A DNA stretch of 64,000 nt from Pseudomonas sp. ANT_H4 (lineage in GTDB: Bacteria; Pseudomonadota; Gammaproteobacteria; Pseudomonadales; Pseudomonadaceae): NCBI RefSeq assembly GCF_008369295.1, contig NZ_VOBG01000007.1, positions 229,413 through 293,412 on the forward strand, written 5' to 3'. Position 1 is the stretch's first letter, and each line of letters begins with the position of its first letter. A model generated the notes under the pieces. It was not told the DNA's origin, searched no databases, and worked only from the letters and a program-made list of their open reading frames with translations. A program made the translations under genes and the position numbers. Shown here piece by piece: positions 45,174-54,352 of this stretch.

Positions 45174-46482
45174 CCAGCTGATTGGCAAACTGCCCCACCG
45201 CACTGACCACTTTCTGCGCGCCGTCCTGGATTTCCACGATCACCGTGCCCGCTTCCGCCGCCAGGGCCAAGCCTTGCTCGGCCTGGAGTCGGCCATCGGT
45301 CATCAACGCCACCGCATCCCGGGCCATGTCCTGGTTCTGACGCACCACCCCGACGATTTCCTCGGTGGCTTTGCTGGTGCGCGAGGCCAACTGCCGGACC
45401 TCATCGGCCACCACCGCAAAGCCGCGCCCCTGTTCCCCGGCGCGGGCAGCTTCAATGGCGGCGTTGAGCGCCAGCAGGTTGGTCTGCTCGGCAATCCCGC
45501 TAATGGTCTTGACGATACTGCCAATCACCTGGGACTGGGCATTGAGTGCTTCGATGCCCTCGCCCGCCTGCTGCATGTGCTTGGCCAGGTCACGCATCAC
45601 GTCCACCGCCTGGGTCACGACAGTGGTGCCGCGCTGGGCACTGCTGTCGGTTTGCAGGGAAGTGCTGTAGGCAATGTTAGCGGCCTCGGCAACCGCCTGC
45701 TCCTGATTGACCTGATCGGTGATCACCGTGGCGAACTTGACCACTTTGTACAGCCGGTTGTTGGCATCGACCACCGGGTTGTAGGACGCTTCCAACCAAA
45801 CCACCCGGCCATGGGAGTCGATGCGCTTGAAGCGATCAGCGACAAATTCACCGGCACTCAGGCGTTTCCAGAAGGCCTGGTACTCGGCGCTGTTGTAGTC
45901 CTCCGGTTGACAGAACGTACGGTGATGTTTGCCCTGGATCTGCGCCAGGCTGTAGCCCATACCATTGAGGAAACGCTCGTTGGCGGTGAGGACATTGCCA
46001 TTGAGGTCGAACTCGATCACCGCTGTGGAACGCACCAGCGCCGTGATCAGGTTTTCGTGCTCGCGGGATGCCTCGATGGTGCGGGTCAGATCGCTGGAGT
46101 ACACCGAAAAATGCTTGATGCGCCCATCGGCGCTGCGTACCGGTTGCACGATGGAGCGCAGCCAGGCTTCCTTGCCGTTGCCACGCAGCAGGCGCACGGT
46201 ACCGGCAAAGTGTTCGCCACGGCTGAGGGCGTTTTTAAAGCGCTTCTGGAACTCATCCTGCTTCACATGGGCTGGGACAAAGTCCTCGATCGCACGGCCG
46301 AGCAAGTCACCCGCCTTGTAGGCCATCTCCTGAAGAAAGTTTTGGTTGACCGACTCGATGTGCCCTTTTGGATCAAGCGTCAGGGCAAGCATTTCGCTCT
46401 CCAGGCTCTCCTTGACTTGCTGCAGGCTGGACAATTCTTCGCGAAGAGCGGACAGCTCCTGCTTCAAGCGGGTGTTGAACAT
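45166..46482 (-). CDS. PAS-domain chemotaxis transducer (BdlA/Aer-like, soluble)
   Basis: A 438-residue chemoreceptor without membrane helices. An N-terminal coiled coil (residues 1-35) is followed by two PAS domains (about 35-150 and 155-270; second with [20 protein letters not shown]) and a signalling domain with the tip [39 protein letters not shown] (in parts). The order PAS-PAS-MCP is that of BdlA, the P. aeruginosa biofilm-dispersion protein (about 417 residues). Redox or energy sensing is likely. The ATG at 46482 removes a non-conserved N-terminal extension. Confidence 0.9.
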   Translation of the reverse strand: MFNTRLKQELSALREELSSLQQVKESLESEMLALTLDPKGHIESVNQNFLQEMAYKAGDLLGRAIEDFVPAHVKQDEFQKRFKNALSRGEHFAGTVRLLRGNGKEAWLRSIVQPVRSADGRIKHFSVYSSDLTRTIEASREHENLITALVRSTAVIEFDLNGNVLTANERFLNGMGYSLAQIQGKHHRTFCQPEDYNSAEYQAFWKRLSAGEFVADRFKRIDSHGRVVWLEASYNPVVDANNRLYKVVKFATVITDQVNQEQAVAEAANIAYSTSLQTDSSAQRGTTVVTQAVDVMRDLAKHMQQAGEGIEALNAQSQVIGSIVKTISGIAEQTNLLALNAAIEAARAGEQGRGFAVVADEVRQLASRTSKATEEIVGVVRQNQDMARDAVALMTDGRLQAEQGLALAAEAGTVIVEIQDGAQKVVSAVGQFANQLAT

Positions 46483-46603
46483 GGGGGCACCGATGGGCAA
46501 GTAAAAATAGCCAGTGAGAACAGCGATCTGTCTAACCATCGGCGCTCGCGGCGTTTTCTGAAGAGGGCTTTAGCGCCACACCCAACTATATTTTTCCAGC
46601 CCC

Positions 46604-46813
46604 TCAACTGCCGTTATTACGGCACAGGCCCATCACCTGATATTCGAGGGTATTGAGGGTGCCGCTGGAGTCCTCATAAGTCATGCGCGAGGGCACGGCC
46701 TTGCAAGCGCGAATCGGTGGCGTGACGCTAACCACCCTGGCGATGTCCAGCTTCATGCCATACCGATAGGCCTGCACCTGGCGACCAAAAAAGCTAATAG
46801 CTGCCAATACCAA
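46604..46813 (-). CDS. DUF2790-like small protein with damaged N-terminus
   Basis: A 69-residue frame whose core YRYGMKLDIARVVSVTPPIRACKAVPSRMTYEDSSGTL (in parts) closely follows the Pseudomonas DUF2790 family of small periplasmic proteins. The family normally has a full signal peptide from ATG. Here only a short hydrophobic MVLAAISFFGRQVQA remains from a TTG without a ribosome-binding site. The upstream part may have been lost when the adjacent oprD remnant was formed. It may be a pseudogene. Confidence 0.6.
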   Translation of the reverse strand: MVLAAISFFGRQVQAYRYGMKLDIARVVSVTPPIRACKAVPSRMTYEDSSGTLNTLEYQVMGLCRNNGS

Positions 46814-46864
46814 GGAGCGCTACATCTGCACTAACCGCAAACGTACCTTTCAATAATCTCCGTA

Positions 46865-47780
46865 TTGGCCGGATGTACGCCGCTGGCGAGCATGGCCGTG
46901 GAAGATAAACCCGAAGGTTTTATCGATGGCAGTACCTTGAACGTGCTGGCGCGCAACTTTTACTTCAATCGTAATGACCGCAAAGGCCAGTCCAGCCCCA
47001 CCGGCAACGGCTATTCAGAGGCTTGGGCGCAAGGGCTGATCGGCAAGTTCGAGTCAGGGTTCACTCAGGGCACAGTAGGTTTTGGCCTGGATGCCTTTGC
47101 GATGTATGGTTTGAAGCTGGATTCGGGCTCCGGGCGCAGCGGCGGCAAGGGGTCGTTCAGCGTGATGCCGGTAGACAGCGACAACCGTCCCGAAGATGGC
47201 TACAGCAAACTTGGTGGCGCCGCGAAAATGCGTCTGCTGGATACCGTGATCAAGGTCGGTGATGTGTTCCCGCAAACGCCGGTGGTGCACTACGGTGACT
47301 CGCGCTTGTTGCCGGAAAGCTTTCGCGGCGTCACCCTGGAAAACACCAGCCTGGAAGGCTTGAACTTGCAAGGCGGGCTCCTGCATGCCATGAGCCAATC
47401 GACCGCCATCGGTGTTTGGCGGTTTTAATTACTAGAAGGCGGTGGACGAGGGCAAGAAGCTGTTGGGCGAATTCGATAACAGCATCTGGAGCGCCCGGCT
47501 CGGCGTGAAGGTCGGCGCGCATCGCCTGGCCCTGTCGCACCAGTGCAACAACGGCGATGACGACTTCGATTACTTGCGCCAGTCGGACTCGATCTTCCTC
47601 GACAACTCGATCCAGTACAGCGACTGCAACTCACCCAAGGAGCGCTCATGGATGGCGCGCTACGACCTGGACATGCAGACCTTCAGCATTCCCGGCCTGT
47701 CGTTCATGACCCGCTACGGCAAAGGCACCGGCGCTGACTACAGCAACGCCAACGCGGTGTACATGCGCCGCGATGGCGCG
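46865..47780 (+). pseudogene. OprD-family porin remnant
   Basis: A first block (about 46900-47428) codes for EDKPEGFIDGSTLNVLARNFYFN and the N-terminal barrel part including FTQGTVGFGLDAFAMYGLKLD, typical of OprD porins. There is no proper signal peptide start. The frame ends at 47428 and resumes at about 47440 in another frame with C-terminal barrel parts ([52 protein letters not shown]). Several hundred coding bases of the middle and the last barrel strands are missing. The end is fused to a foreign coding tail. Confidence 0.88.
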
Positions 47781-47784
47781 GGTG

Positions 47785-47880
47785 ACCCGCCGCCTGCGGG
47801 CGAAGATCGATGACCCGTTCGATCACAAGCTGATCCACACCCTACGGAGTGTGGGCTATGTATTGGAGGCGCGTGACTAG
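47785..47880 (+). pseudogene. C-terminal tail of an OmpR-type response regulator
   Basis: In the frame ending with the TAG at 47878, the translation [19 protein letters not shown] followed by [11 protein letters not shown] is the last part of the winged helix of OmpR-family regulators, closest to heavy-metal regulators such as CopR/IrlR. The rest of that gene is absent. It joins the oprD remnant directly, so a deletion has fused two neighbouring genes. Confidence 0.85.
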
Positions 47881-47918
47881 CCGCTGATCGCACCAAAACA
47901 GCACACGGAAGCTCTGGC

Positions 47919-49244
47919 TTAGTGATCTGGGTGTGGCACTTTCTGATGTAACGATTCTCCCGCCAAGGTGTGGCGCTTGCCGAAGTGCGCCGCACTCACC
48001 GCCCCCACTGCCCCCATCACCACGCAATACCCCACGCATATCCATGGACGGGTGGGCATCAACGCGATCAACATCAGCGGTGTGGTGCTGGCCCACAGGG
48101 CGTAGGCAATGTTGTAGGTGAAGGAGATCCCCGAGACGCGAATTTGCGCCGGAAACAGGCTGACCATCACCGACGGCACCGCGCCTACCACGCCGCAACT
48201 CAAGCCGGCGATAGCGTAAGCCGCACCGAGCCAGACGCCGCCCGCGATCAAACTGGCGTAGAGCACGGCAATCCCCATCGGCAGCAGCAGGCTGTAGACC
48301 AGCACTGCACGCCAGGCGCCGATGCGGTCCACCAGCAGGCCGGCAAGGACGCAGCCGATGTTCAGGAAAACGATGCCCAGACTGCTCAGGGCGAAAGTGT
48401 GGCTTGGGGTCATGCCGAAGGTTTTCTGCATCATGGTCGGGGTGATGACCACCAGAACGACCACCGCCGAGGTCAGCACGCAGGTGAGGATCATCGCCGG
48501 CAGCAGTGCGTGGCGGTGTTCACGCAAAACGGTGCGCAGGGGCATTTCCGTATCCGTCTTGCGACGGGCCTGCATCGCCAGGAACACGGGGGTTTCGCTA
48601 AGCCAGCGCCGTAGCCAGACGCCGATCACGCCAAACACACCGCCCAACAGAAACGGAAAGCGCCAGGCGTAGTCGAGGATCTCGGCCGGGGTGAATACTT
48701 GCGCCAGTAATGTTGCCGTCAGTGCGCCGAGCAGGTAGCCGAAGGTCAGGCCGGCCTGCAGGAATCCCAGGGCATAACCACGGTGATTGGCCGGTGCGTG
48801 CTCGGCGACGAACACCCAGGCGCTCGGTACTTCACCGCCCACCGCGGCACCTTGAAGTACCCGCAGCACCAGCAGTATCAACGGCGCGAAATAGCCAATT
48901 TGCGCGTAGGTGGGCATGATGCCGATCAGCAGGCACGGCAGCGCCATCATCAGGATGCTCAGGCTGAACACCCGTTTGCGTCCCAGGTGATCGGCGAAGT
49001 GCGCCATCAGGATTCCACCCAGGGGCCGCGCCAGGTAGCCGGTGACGAAGATGCCGAAGCTTTGCAGCAGGCGCAGCCATTCGGGCATTTCCGGGGGGAA
49101 GAACAGTTGGCTCAGGGTCAGGGCAAAAAACACGAAAATAATGAAATCGTAGATTTCCAGGGCACCGCCCAGGGCGGCCAGGCCCAGGGTTTTGTAGTCG
49201 GAGCGGGAGAAACGCTGCGCCTGTGGATAAGCGGTGGCAGTCAT
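47919..49244 (-). CDS. MFS transporter, metabolite:H+ symporter type
   Basis: A 441-residue permease with twelve helices. The motifs LGGALEIYDFIIFVFFA, FARPLGG-type (here YLARPLGGILMAHFADHLGRKRVF) and RVLQGAAVGGEVPSAWVFVAEHAP are those of the MHS family, which imports organic acids or osmolytes with protons. The substrate is unknown. The ATG at 49244 is favoured by homology; ten further residues upstream are possible. It points away from the AtoE-type gene. Confidence 0.9.
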   Translation of the reverse strand: MTATAYPQAQRFSRSDYKTLGLAALGGALEIYDFIIFVFFALTLSQLFFPPEMPEWLRLLQSFGIFVTGYLARPLGGILMAHFADHLGRKRVFSLSILMMALPCLLIGIMPTYAQIGYFAPLILLVLRVLQGAAVGGEVPSAWVFVAEHAPANHRGYALGFLQAGLTFGYLLGALTATLLAQVFTPAEILDYAWRFPFLLGGVFGVIGVWLRRWLSETPVFLAMQARRKTDTEMPLRTVLREHRHALLPAMILTCVLTSAVVVLVVITPTMMQKTFGMTPSHTFALSSLGIVFLNIGCVLAGLLVDRIGAWRAVLVYSLLLPMGIAVLYASLIAGGVWLGAAYAIAGLSCGVVGAVPSVMVSLFPAQIRVSGISFTYNIAYALWASTTPLMLIALMPTRPWICVGYCVVMGAVGAVSAAHFGKRHTLAGESLHQKVPHPDH

Positions 49245-49442
49245 GAAGAAGCTCGGCAGACAAACAAATGGCATGCAGGTTATGAGCTGAGTCGAATCCT
49301 GGCAATCACAGCCGATATATTCGTTTTACTCATTGATCCATGAAAATAACAACATTCCCAAATAAATGCCCGTGGGCCAAGATGCGGCAATACCTTGCGA
49401 ACACCCTGCCGCCCCCATAATAACTACAAGAGGTACTCCAAC

Positions 49443-50861
49443 GTGGCCGATCCTATCGAAGATAGCCGCTATGCCCGCTTTGCCCTGCGGTGCTCGAACT
49501 TTGCCGAGCGCTGGTTTCCCGATTCCTGGGTGTTTGCCGCCCTTGCCGTGATCATTGTCGCCGTAGCGACCTTGAGCATGGGCGCAGCACCGACCGAGGC
49601 TGCCAAAGCCTTCGGTGATGGTTTCTGGAGCCTGATCCCGTTCACCATGCAAATGGCCTTCGTGGTGATTGGCGGTTATGTGGTCGCCAGTTCGCCGCCG
49701 GCCGTAAAGTTGATTGATCGCCTGGCGCGCATTCCCAAAAACGGCCGCTCCGCTGTGGCTTGGGTAGCGTTGATTTCCATGGTCGCCTCGCTGCTCAACT
49801 GGGGCTTGTCCCTGGTCTTCGGCGGTTTGCTGGTGCGCGCTCTGGCCCGCCGTACTGACTTGCGCATGGACTACCGCGCCGCCGGTGCCGCCGCGTACCT
49901 GGGCCTCGGCGCGGTATGGGCCCTGGGGCTGTCGTCGTCGGCAGCGCAGTTGCAGGCCAACCCGGCCAGCCTGCCGCCGTCGATTCTGTCGATCACCGGG
50001 ATGATTCCCTTCACCGAGACCATCTTTCTCTGGCAATCGGGCGTGCTGTTGCTGGCGTTGATTGTGGTGTCGCTGGTCATCGCTTACGTCACCGCGCCTG
50101 GACCCAACTCCGCCCGTGACGCCAAGGCCTGCGGAGTCGATCCGGCATTTAACCTGCCCAAGCCGCAACCACCGACCCGCCCCGGCGAATGGCTGGAGCA
50201 CAGCCCATTGCTGACCATCCTGCTGGCCTTGCTGGCGGCCGGGTGGCTGTTCCATGAGTTCTCCACCAAGCCGGCGATCAGCGCTATTTCGGGGCTAAAC
50301 ACCTACAACTTTTTGTTCCTGATGGTGGGGGCATTGTTGCACTGGCGCCCGCGCAGTTTCCTCGACGCGGTGGCCCGCGCAGTGCCAACCACCACCGGGG
50401 TGCTGATCCAGTTCCCGTTGTATGGTTCCATCGCGGCGCTGATGACAGTGGTAAAGGGCGGCGACGGGCAGACGTTGGCCCACCATATCTCGACATTTTT
50501 CACCTCTATAGCTTCCCACGACACTTACGCCCTGCTGATGGGCGTGTACTCAGCGGTGCTGGGGTTCTTTATTCCGTCGGGTGGCGGCAAGTGGATCATC
50601 GAAGCCCCTTATGTGATGCAAGTGGCCAACGACCTGCAATATCACCTGGGCTGGGCGGTGCAGATCTATAACGCCGCCGAGGCGCTGCCCAACCTGATCA
50701 ACCCGTTCTACATGCTGCCGCTGCTGGGTGTGCTGGGGTTGAAGGCGCGGGATTTGATTGGTTTCTCGTTTGTGCAGTTGCTGGTGCATACGCCGCTGGT
50801 GCTGTTTCTGTTGTGGGCGCTGGGGACGACGTTGACGTATTTGCCGCCGGTGATGCCTTAA
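49443..50861 (+). CDS. atoE: Short-chain fatty acid transporter, AtoE family
   Basis: A 472-residue permease with about twelve helices. FAERWFPDSWVFAALAVIIVAVATL near the N-terminus and FFIPSGGGKWIIEAPYVMQVA near the C-terminus are typical of AtoE/short-chain fatty-acid uptake proteins. The GTG at 49443 with AGAGGT upstream gives the conserved start. No acetoacetate-degradation genes adjoin it here, so the substrate range is uncertain. Confidence 0.88.
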   Translation: MADPIEDSRYARFALRCSNFAERWFPDSWVFAALAVIIVAVATLSMGAAPTEAAKAFGDGFWSLIPFTMQMAFVVIGGYVVASSPPAVKLIDRLARIPKNGRSAVAWVALISMVASLLNWGLSLVFGGLLVRALARRTDLRMDYRAAGAAAYLGLGAVWALGLSSSAAQLQANPASLPPSILSITGMIPFTETIFLWQSGVLLLALIVVSLVIAYVTAPGPNSARDAKACGVDPAFNLPKPQPPTRPGEWLEHSPLLTILLALLAAGWLFHEFSTKPAISAISGLNTYNFLFLMVGALLHWRPRSFLDAVARAVPTTTGVLIQFPLYGSIAALMTVVKGGDGQTLAHHISTFFTSIASHDTYALLMGVYSAVLGFFIPSGGGKWIIEAPYVMQVANDLQYHLGWAVQIYNAAEALPNLINPFYMLPLLGVLGLKARDLIGFSFVQLLVHTPLVLFLLWALGTTLTYLPPVMP

Positions 50862-50869
50862 TTTAGTTG

Positions 50870-50900
50870 AACCGCGCCTGTTATTGTGACAGGTGCGGTT
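50870..50900 (+). terminator. Strong hairpin after the AtoE-type gene
   Basis: AACCGCGCCTGT (50870-50881) pairs with ACAGGTGCGGTT (50889-50900), 11 of 12 Watson-Crick plus one G-T, loop of 7. No clear T run follows. Confidence 0.55.
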
Positions 50901-51091
50901 AGGTTCATGATCACCCGAGGCCAGAAACCCATCGGCGACTTGAGCAATGCGTTGCACTTCACGGTGTAGCCGCTCTTGCCCAATAGCGACAAGAAAACAG
51001 ATTTCCCACGCATGTTTCCTGGTCAACCGCTACTGTGTGAGGGTGGGCACTCACCCCGCGCAGACGGGCTTTCGCTGACAAGGAAACATGC

Positions 51092-52261
51092 ATGTTTAAA
51101 CTGACCAGGTTGTCCTTCACCCTGGCGGCACTGAGCTTGAGTGCGGTCGTACAGGCTGACGTCATCGTGCCGCTGGGCACCCCGCAACGGGTCACCCAAC
51201 TGTTTGCCTATCCCAATAATTGCAGCGTTATCTGTTTTCGGCCGCTGACGCTGGAGCAGACCGTTGAGCATTACCTTAACCAGAGCCTTCAGCGTGATGG
51301 TTACAGTCGAGCGAAAGTCAGCGTAAAAAACGATCAGAGTCAAATACTGGCCCACTTCAGCGGTGTGCCGGACGGCTACGGCCAGCCGTTGACCACACTG
51401 CTCAACACGGCAGACCTGGCCTATCAGGGCGCCAGCAAACTCAACAGCGACGGCAAGTGGCAGTTCAACTGGTACCTGTTCCTGCCGTTGGGCATGGCGC
51501 TGGAAAACCGCAAAAGCATCGAACTGCTGCACTTCCCGCCGGACTATTCCCTGACCCACTTCCAGGACTACCTGGAATCAGCCACCACTGACCGTTGGGC
51601 CACGCTGCTGACCGCCAACGGCCTCCCGGCGACCCAGACGCCGGAGTACCAGACCATCATCGATATCGCACCGATTGCCGCCCCCGCCACGGCAGGCAAA
51701 GATTTGGAGGGGGTCTACGGTTACTTCACCGAGTACCAGACGCGGATGGTCAAGGAACTCAGCCAGAACGCCAGCGGCTCGTTGCCGATGGTAGCGTTCG
51801 GCGCGCCAGTGCGCAGTTGGATCAAGCAGCAGTACGGACAGAGTGTGGCGGTACTGGGCCTCGCGCAGATCAGCCCAGCCGAAGGCGCCAACGTCGCGGT
51901 ATTGGGCGCCAACCACCCCAGTTACATCTGGTACGCCGCCAACCCCGACACCTACGACGGCGACGAACAAAAAGCCGACGATGCCGGCTTGAAAATCATG
52001 GGCCAGGACTTGAGCGCTGCCTGCTGGCAGGCCGCAATGGGCCAAAAGCCCGCCAGCGATCCTAATGTGCAACTCAAAGGTTGTATGAACACCTGGCAAG
52101 TGACCCGCAAGGAGCAGACCTGCGAGTTGTTCTATACCTCAATTCGCGAGTTCCCCCCCGAGCAAGCGAAGGCCAAGTGCGCCACGCCAGCGATCAAGGC
52201 TCAACTCAAGCAATTGAAGAGCGCAGCGCCTGCCCCGTCAGCGAGCATCCCGGCGCTTTAA
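51092..52261 (+). CDS. Periplasmic protein of unknown function
   Basis: A 389-residue protein with a signal peptide (MFKLTRLSFTLAALSLSAVVQA, cleavage after about residue 22). A cysteine pair NNCSVICF is near the mature N-terminus and two more cysteine-containing segments (SAACWQAAMG, KGCMNTW, EQTCELFY) lie near the C-terminus, suggesting disulfides. I recognise no enzyme motif. Its stop codon overlaps the ATG of the following SET-domain gene (taATG), so they form an operon. Confidence 0.75.
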   Translation: MFKLTRLSFTLAALSLSAVVQADVIVPLGTPQRVTQLFAYPNNCSVICFRPLTLEQTVEHYLNQSLQRDGYSRAKVSVKNDQSQILAHFSGVPDGYGQPLTTLLNTADLAYQGASKLNSDGKWQFNWYLFLPLGMALENRKSIELLHFPPDYSLTHFQDYLESATTDRWATLLTANGLPATQTPEYQTIIDIAPIAAPATAGKDLEGVYGYFTEYQTRMVKELSQNASGSLPMVAFGAPVRSWIKQQYGQSVAVLGLAQISPAEGANVAVLGANHPSYIWYAANPDTYDGDEQKADDAGLKIMGQDLSAACWQAAMGQKPASDPNVQLKGCMNTWQVTRKEQTCELFYTSIREFPPEQAKAKCATPAIKAQLKQLKSAAPAPSASIPAL

Positions 52262-52645
52262 TGACAGGTAATCAGCAGGCATTTTCTTACGCAAAAAATG
52301 GGCAATATCTCCGGGCACACCCTGGGCGAGCGACGCCTGCATACGCTACAGGTGTCTGCTCGCATCCACCTATATGACCCCTGGTGCAGCGGCCTACTGT
52401 TGCACTCCTGCAACCCGAACACTTTTCTCGACATCAGCGAGCTGGAGCTGTGGTCGGTCCAGGCCATCCCCGCCGGAACCCTCCTGACCATGGATTACGC
52501 CAGCACTGAAGACGTGTTGTTTCGGCAGTTCCCTTGCCGTTGCGGCGCCGGCAACTGCCGGGGCTGGATCACCGGTATAAAGGAGCCGCTGAACGCTGAA
52601 GGCCAGCTGTTCATGGAACAGTGGCGCAAACGTAAAAGCCCTTAA
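52261..52645 (+). pseudogene. SET-domain protein, frameshifted near the start
   Basis: The ATG at 52261 overlaps the preceding stop and reads MTGNQQAFSYAKNGQYLRA, then leaves the family. From about 52300, in the +1 frame, NISGHTLGERRLHTLQVS and LLHSCNPNTFLDISEL, TMDYASTEDVLFRQFPCRCGAGNCRGWITG follow, the C-terminal part of small bacterial SET-domain proteins with the post-SET-like cysteines. About 20 residues between the two are missing. The 115-residue frame from the ATG at 52298 could be expressed, but it lacks the N-terminal part of the fold, so activity is doubtful. Confidence 0.72.
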
Positions 52646-53286
52646 ACAGCGCCTACCGGACGCAAACGGTACTGCGGCGGCAACTGCTCAAAGCCGCTGA
52701 TGGTGGCGTTCAGGCTTTTCCAGCGACCGTCCTTGATCCCGTAGATGCAGCCGTGGATCGACAGGCTCTGCCCACGGTGCCAGGCGTTTTGCACAATGCT
52801 GGTGTGGCCGACGTTGGCCACTTGCTGGATCACGTTCAGCTCACAGAGGCGGTCGACCCGCTCTTCTTCCGTAAGCAATTGGCCCAGCACTTCGCGGTTT
52901 TCGTAGTAAAGGTCGCGGATTGAGCGCAGCCAGCCATCAATCAGACCGAGTTGGCGGTCCTGCATCGAGGCGCGCACACCGCCGCAGCCATAGTGGCCGG
53001 TGACCAGGATGTGCTTGACCTTGAGGACGTCAACGGCGTACTGAATCACCGACAGGCAGTTAAGGTCGGTGTGCAGCACCACATTGGCCACGTTACGGTG
53101 CACAAACAGGTCGCCAGGCAACATGCCGACGATCTCGTTGGCCGGTACACGAGCGTCCGAACAGCCAATCCACAGATATTCCGGGGTTTGCTGACGGGCG
53201 AGCTTGGCGAAGAATTCCGGATCTTCCTGTTTGATCGCATCCGCCCAGCGTTCATTGTTATCAATCAGGTCTTGTAGTTCGTTCAT
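52642..53286 (-). CDS. can: Beta-class carbonic anhydrase
   Basis: A 214-residue zinc enzyme that interconverts CO2 and bicarbonate. The zinc ligands Cys42, His98 and Cys101 and the Asp44-Arg46 dyad (CSDAR) are present, as in E. coli Can. The ATG at 53286 gives the family length; the open frame extends to 53469 across the divergent region, without homology. It marks the return to the conserved core (PA4676 in P. aeruginosa). Confidence 0.95.
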   Translation of the reverse strand: MNELQDLIDNNERWADAIKQEDPEFFAKLARQQTPEYLWIGCSDARVPANEIVGMLPGDLFVHRNVANVVLHTDLNCLSVIQYAVDVLKVKHILVTGHYGCGGVRASMQDRQLGLIDGWLRSIRDLYYENREVLGQLLTEEERVDRLCELNVIQQVANVGHTSIVQNAWHRGQSLSIHGCIYGIKDGRWKSLNATISGFEQLPPQYRLRPVGAV

Positions 53287-53437
53287 CAGGTCAGCCTCAG
53301 GAATCATGCGCAGCTTTGACAGACGACCACCCATCGGGGTCACGTCCAGGACGCAGATAGTCGAACGGAAAATACCTTGAATCTTAAAGGGCCGCGCCTG
53401 TCCACACACTATAAGCCCCACATTATGAGGAATAGCC

Positions 53438-53842
53438 ATGACTGAATCACGACGTCCTTTCGGCGCCACTCAACCGGAGCCGATTGATGACAACGAAGAC
53501 CGCATGGGCTCGATGCGGGAGCTGGACTTTGATGAGGAGGAGCCGACGGCGGAAATTGGCAATGAGCTCCCGCGGGGTGAACGCGAACACTTGATGCCCG
53601 AGCAGCGGGTGCGAGAAGCCGGGATGACCGCAGCCTCGACCGCCGATCATGAGGCGACCGATGACGATATGAGCCCGCAAACGCTGATCCGTGAAGATGG
53701 TGCGCGCGATGCCCATGAAGCAGGGGAAGGTGAGCCGGCGGATTGGGACCTGAGCATCGTTGATGAGGATGATATTGGTGGCGGGAATGGTCTGGATGAG
53801 GCGGAGATGGCGGAGCGGGACCCGGTGGATGGCAATCGCTGA
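53438..53842 (+). CDS. Small highly acidic protein of unknown function
   Basis: A 134-residue protein with very many Asp and Glu residues and no hydrophobic core, so it is likely disordered. Recurrent DDNED, DFDEEEP, EATDDDM and DEDDIGGGNG stretches are seen. It is conserved in place between can and rimI in pseudomonads (PA4677 position). No enzyme motif is visible, so I assign no function. Confidence 0.7.
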   Translation: MTESRRPFGATQPEPIDDNEDRMGSMRELDFDEEEPTAEIGNELPRGEREHLMPEQRVREAGMTAASTADHEATDDDMSPQTLIREDGARDAHEAGEGEPADWDLSIVDEDDIGGGNGLDEAEMAERDPVDGNR

Positions 53843-53866
53843 AGCAACGCGGTTCTAACTATGGGA

Positions 53867-53880
53867 GCGAGCAAGCTCGC
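53867..53880. repeat. REP-type palindrome between convergent genes
   Basis: GCGAGC-AA-GCTCGC within GGGAGCGAGCAAGCTCGC, the common REP core of fluorescent pseudomonads, also present at 7773-7788. It lies between the acidic-protein gene and rimI, which converge. Confidence 0.7.
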
Positions 53881-53899
53881 TTCCACATGAGTTCTATAC

Positions 53900-54352
53900 T
53901 CAATCCACCAAGGTGCAGGCCATGACGACTGCATCCTCGCGCCCACCTACAGCCGGATAGTAATCCCGACGCCGGCCGATTTCATTAAAGCCATAGCGCT
54001 CATACAGGCGAAACGCCCCGGTATTGCTGTCACGTACTTCCAGGAAGCACTCGCGCGCCTTGGCCTCGTAGGCGCGGGACATCAAATGCTCCAACAGGCT
54101 CAAGCCCAGGCCACGGCCCTGGTTTTCCGGCTTCACAGTGATGTTCAGCAGGTGCGCTTCATCGAGGATGAGCTGCACCACGCCATGCCCCACCTGTTGC
54201 TCACCCTCAAACATTAGCCAGATCTGGTACTTGCCCAGTCCGTCGAGAAAAATCCCGCGAGTCCAGGGGTGGCTGAAGGCTGCGTATTCGATCTTCAGCA
54301 CAGCATCGAGGTCCGCCTCGGTCATCGGGCGGAAAGATAAAGCCTCACTCAT
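53900..54352 (-). CDS. rimI: Ribosomal protein bS18-alanine N-acetyltransferase
   Basis: A 150-residue GNAT enzyme that acetylates the N-terminal alanine of ribosomal protein S18. The acetyl-CoA loop KPENQGRGLGLSLLEHLM (about residues 75-92), EVRDSNTGAFRLYERYGF and the C-terminal RRRDYYP are RimI signatures. Its start overlaps the end of holD by 8 bases, the same holD-rimI order as in E. coli. Confidence 0.93.
   Translation of the reverse strand: MSEALSFRPMTEADLDAVLKIEYAAFSHPWTRGIFLDGLGKYQIWLMFEGEQQVGHGVVQLILDEAHLLNITVKPENQGRGLGLSLLEHLMSRAYEAKARECFLEVRDSNTGAFRLYERYGFNEIGRRRDYYPAVGGREDAVVMACTLVD

Noticed and set aside
44974..46656. 560-residue plus-strand open frame opposite the PAS chemoreceptor
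   Set aside because: Antisense shadow of a gene with clear PAS and signalling-domain motifs.
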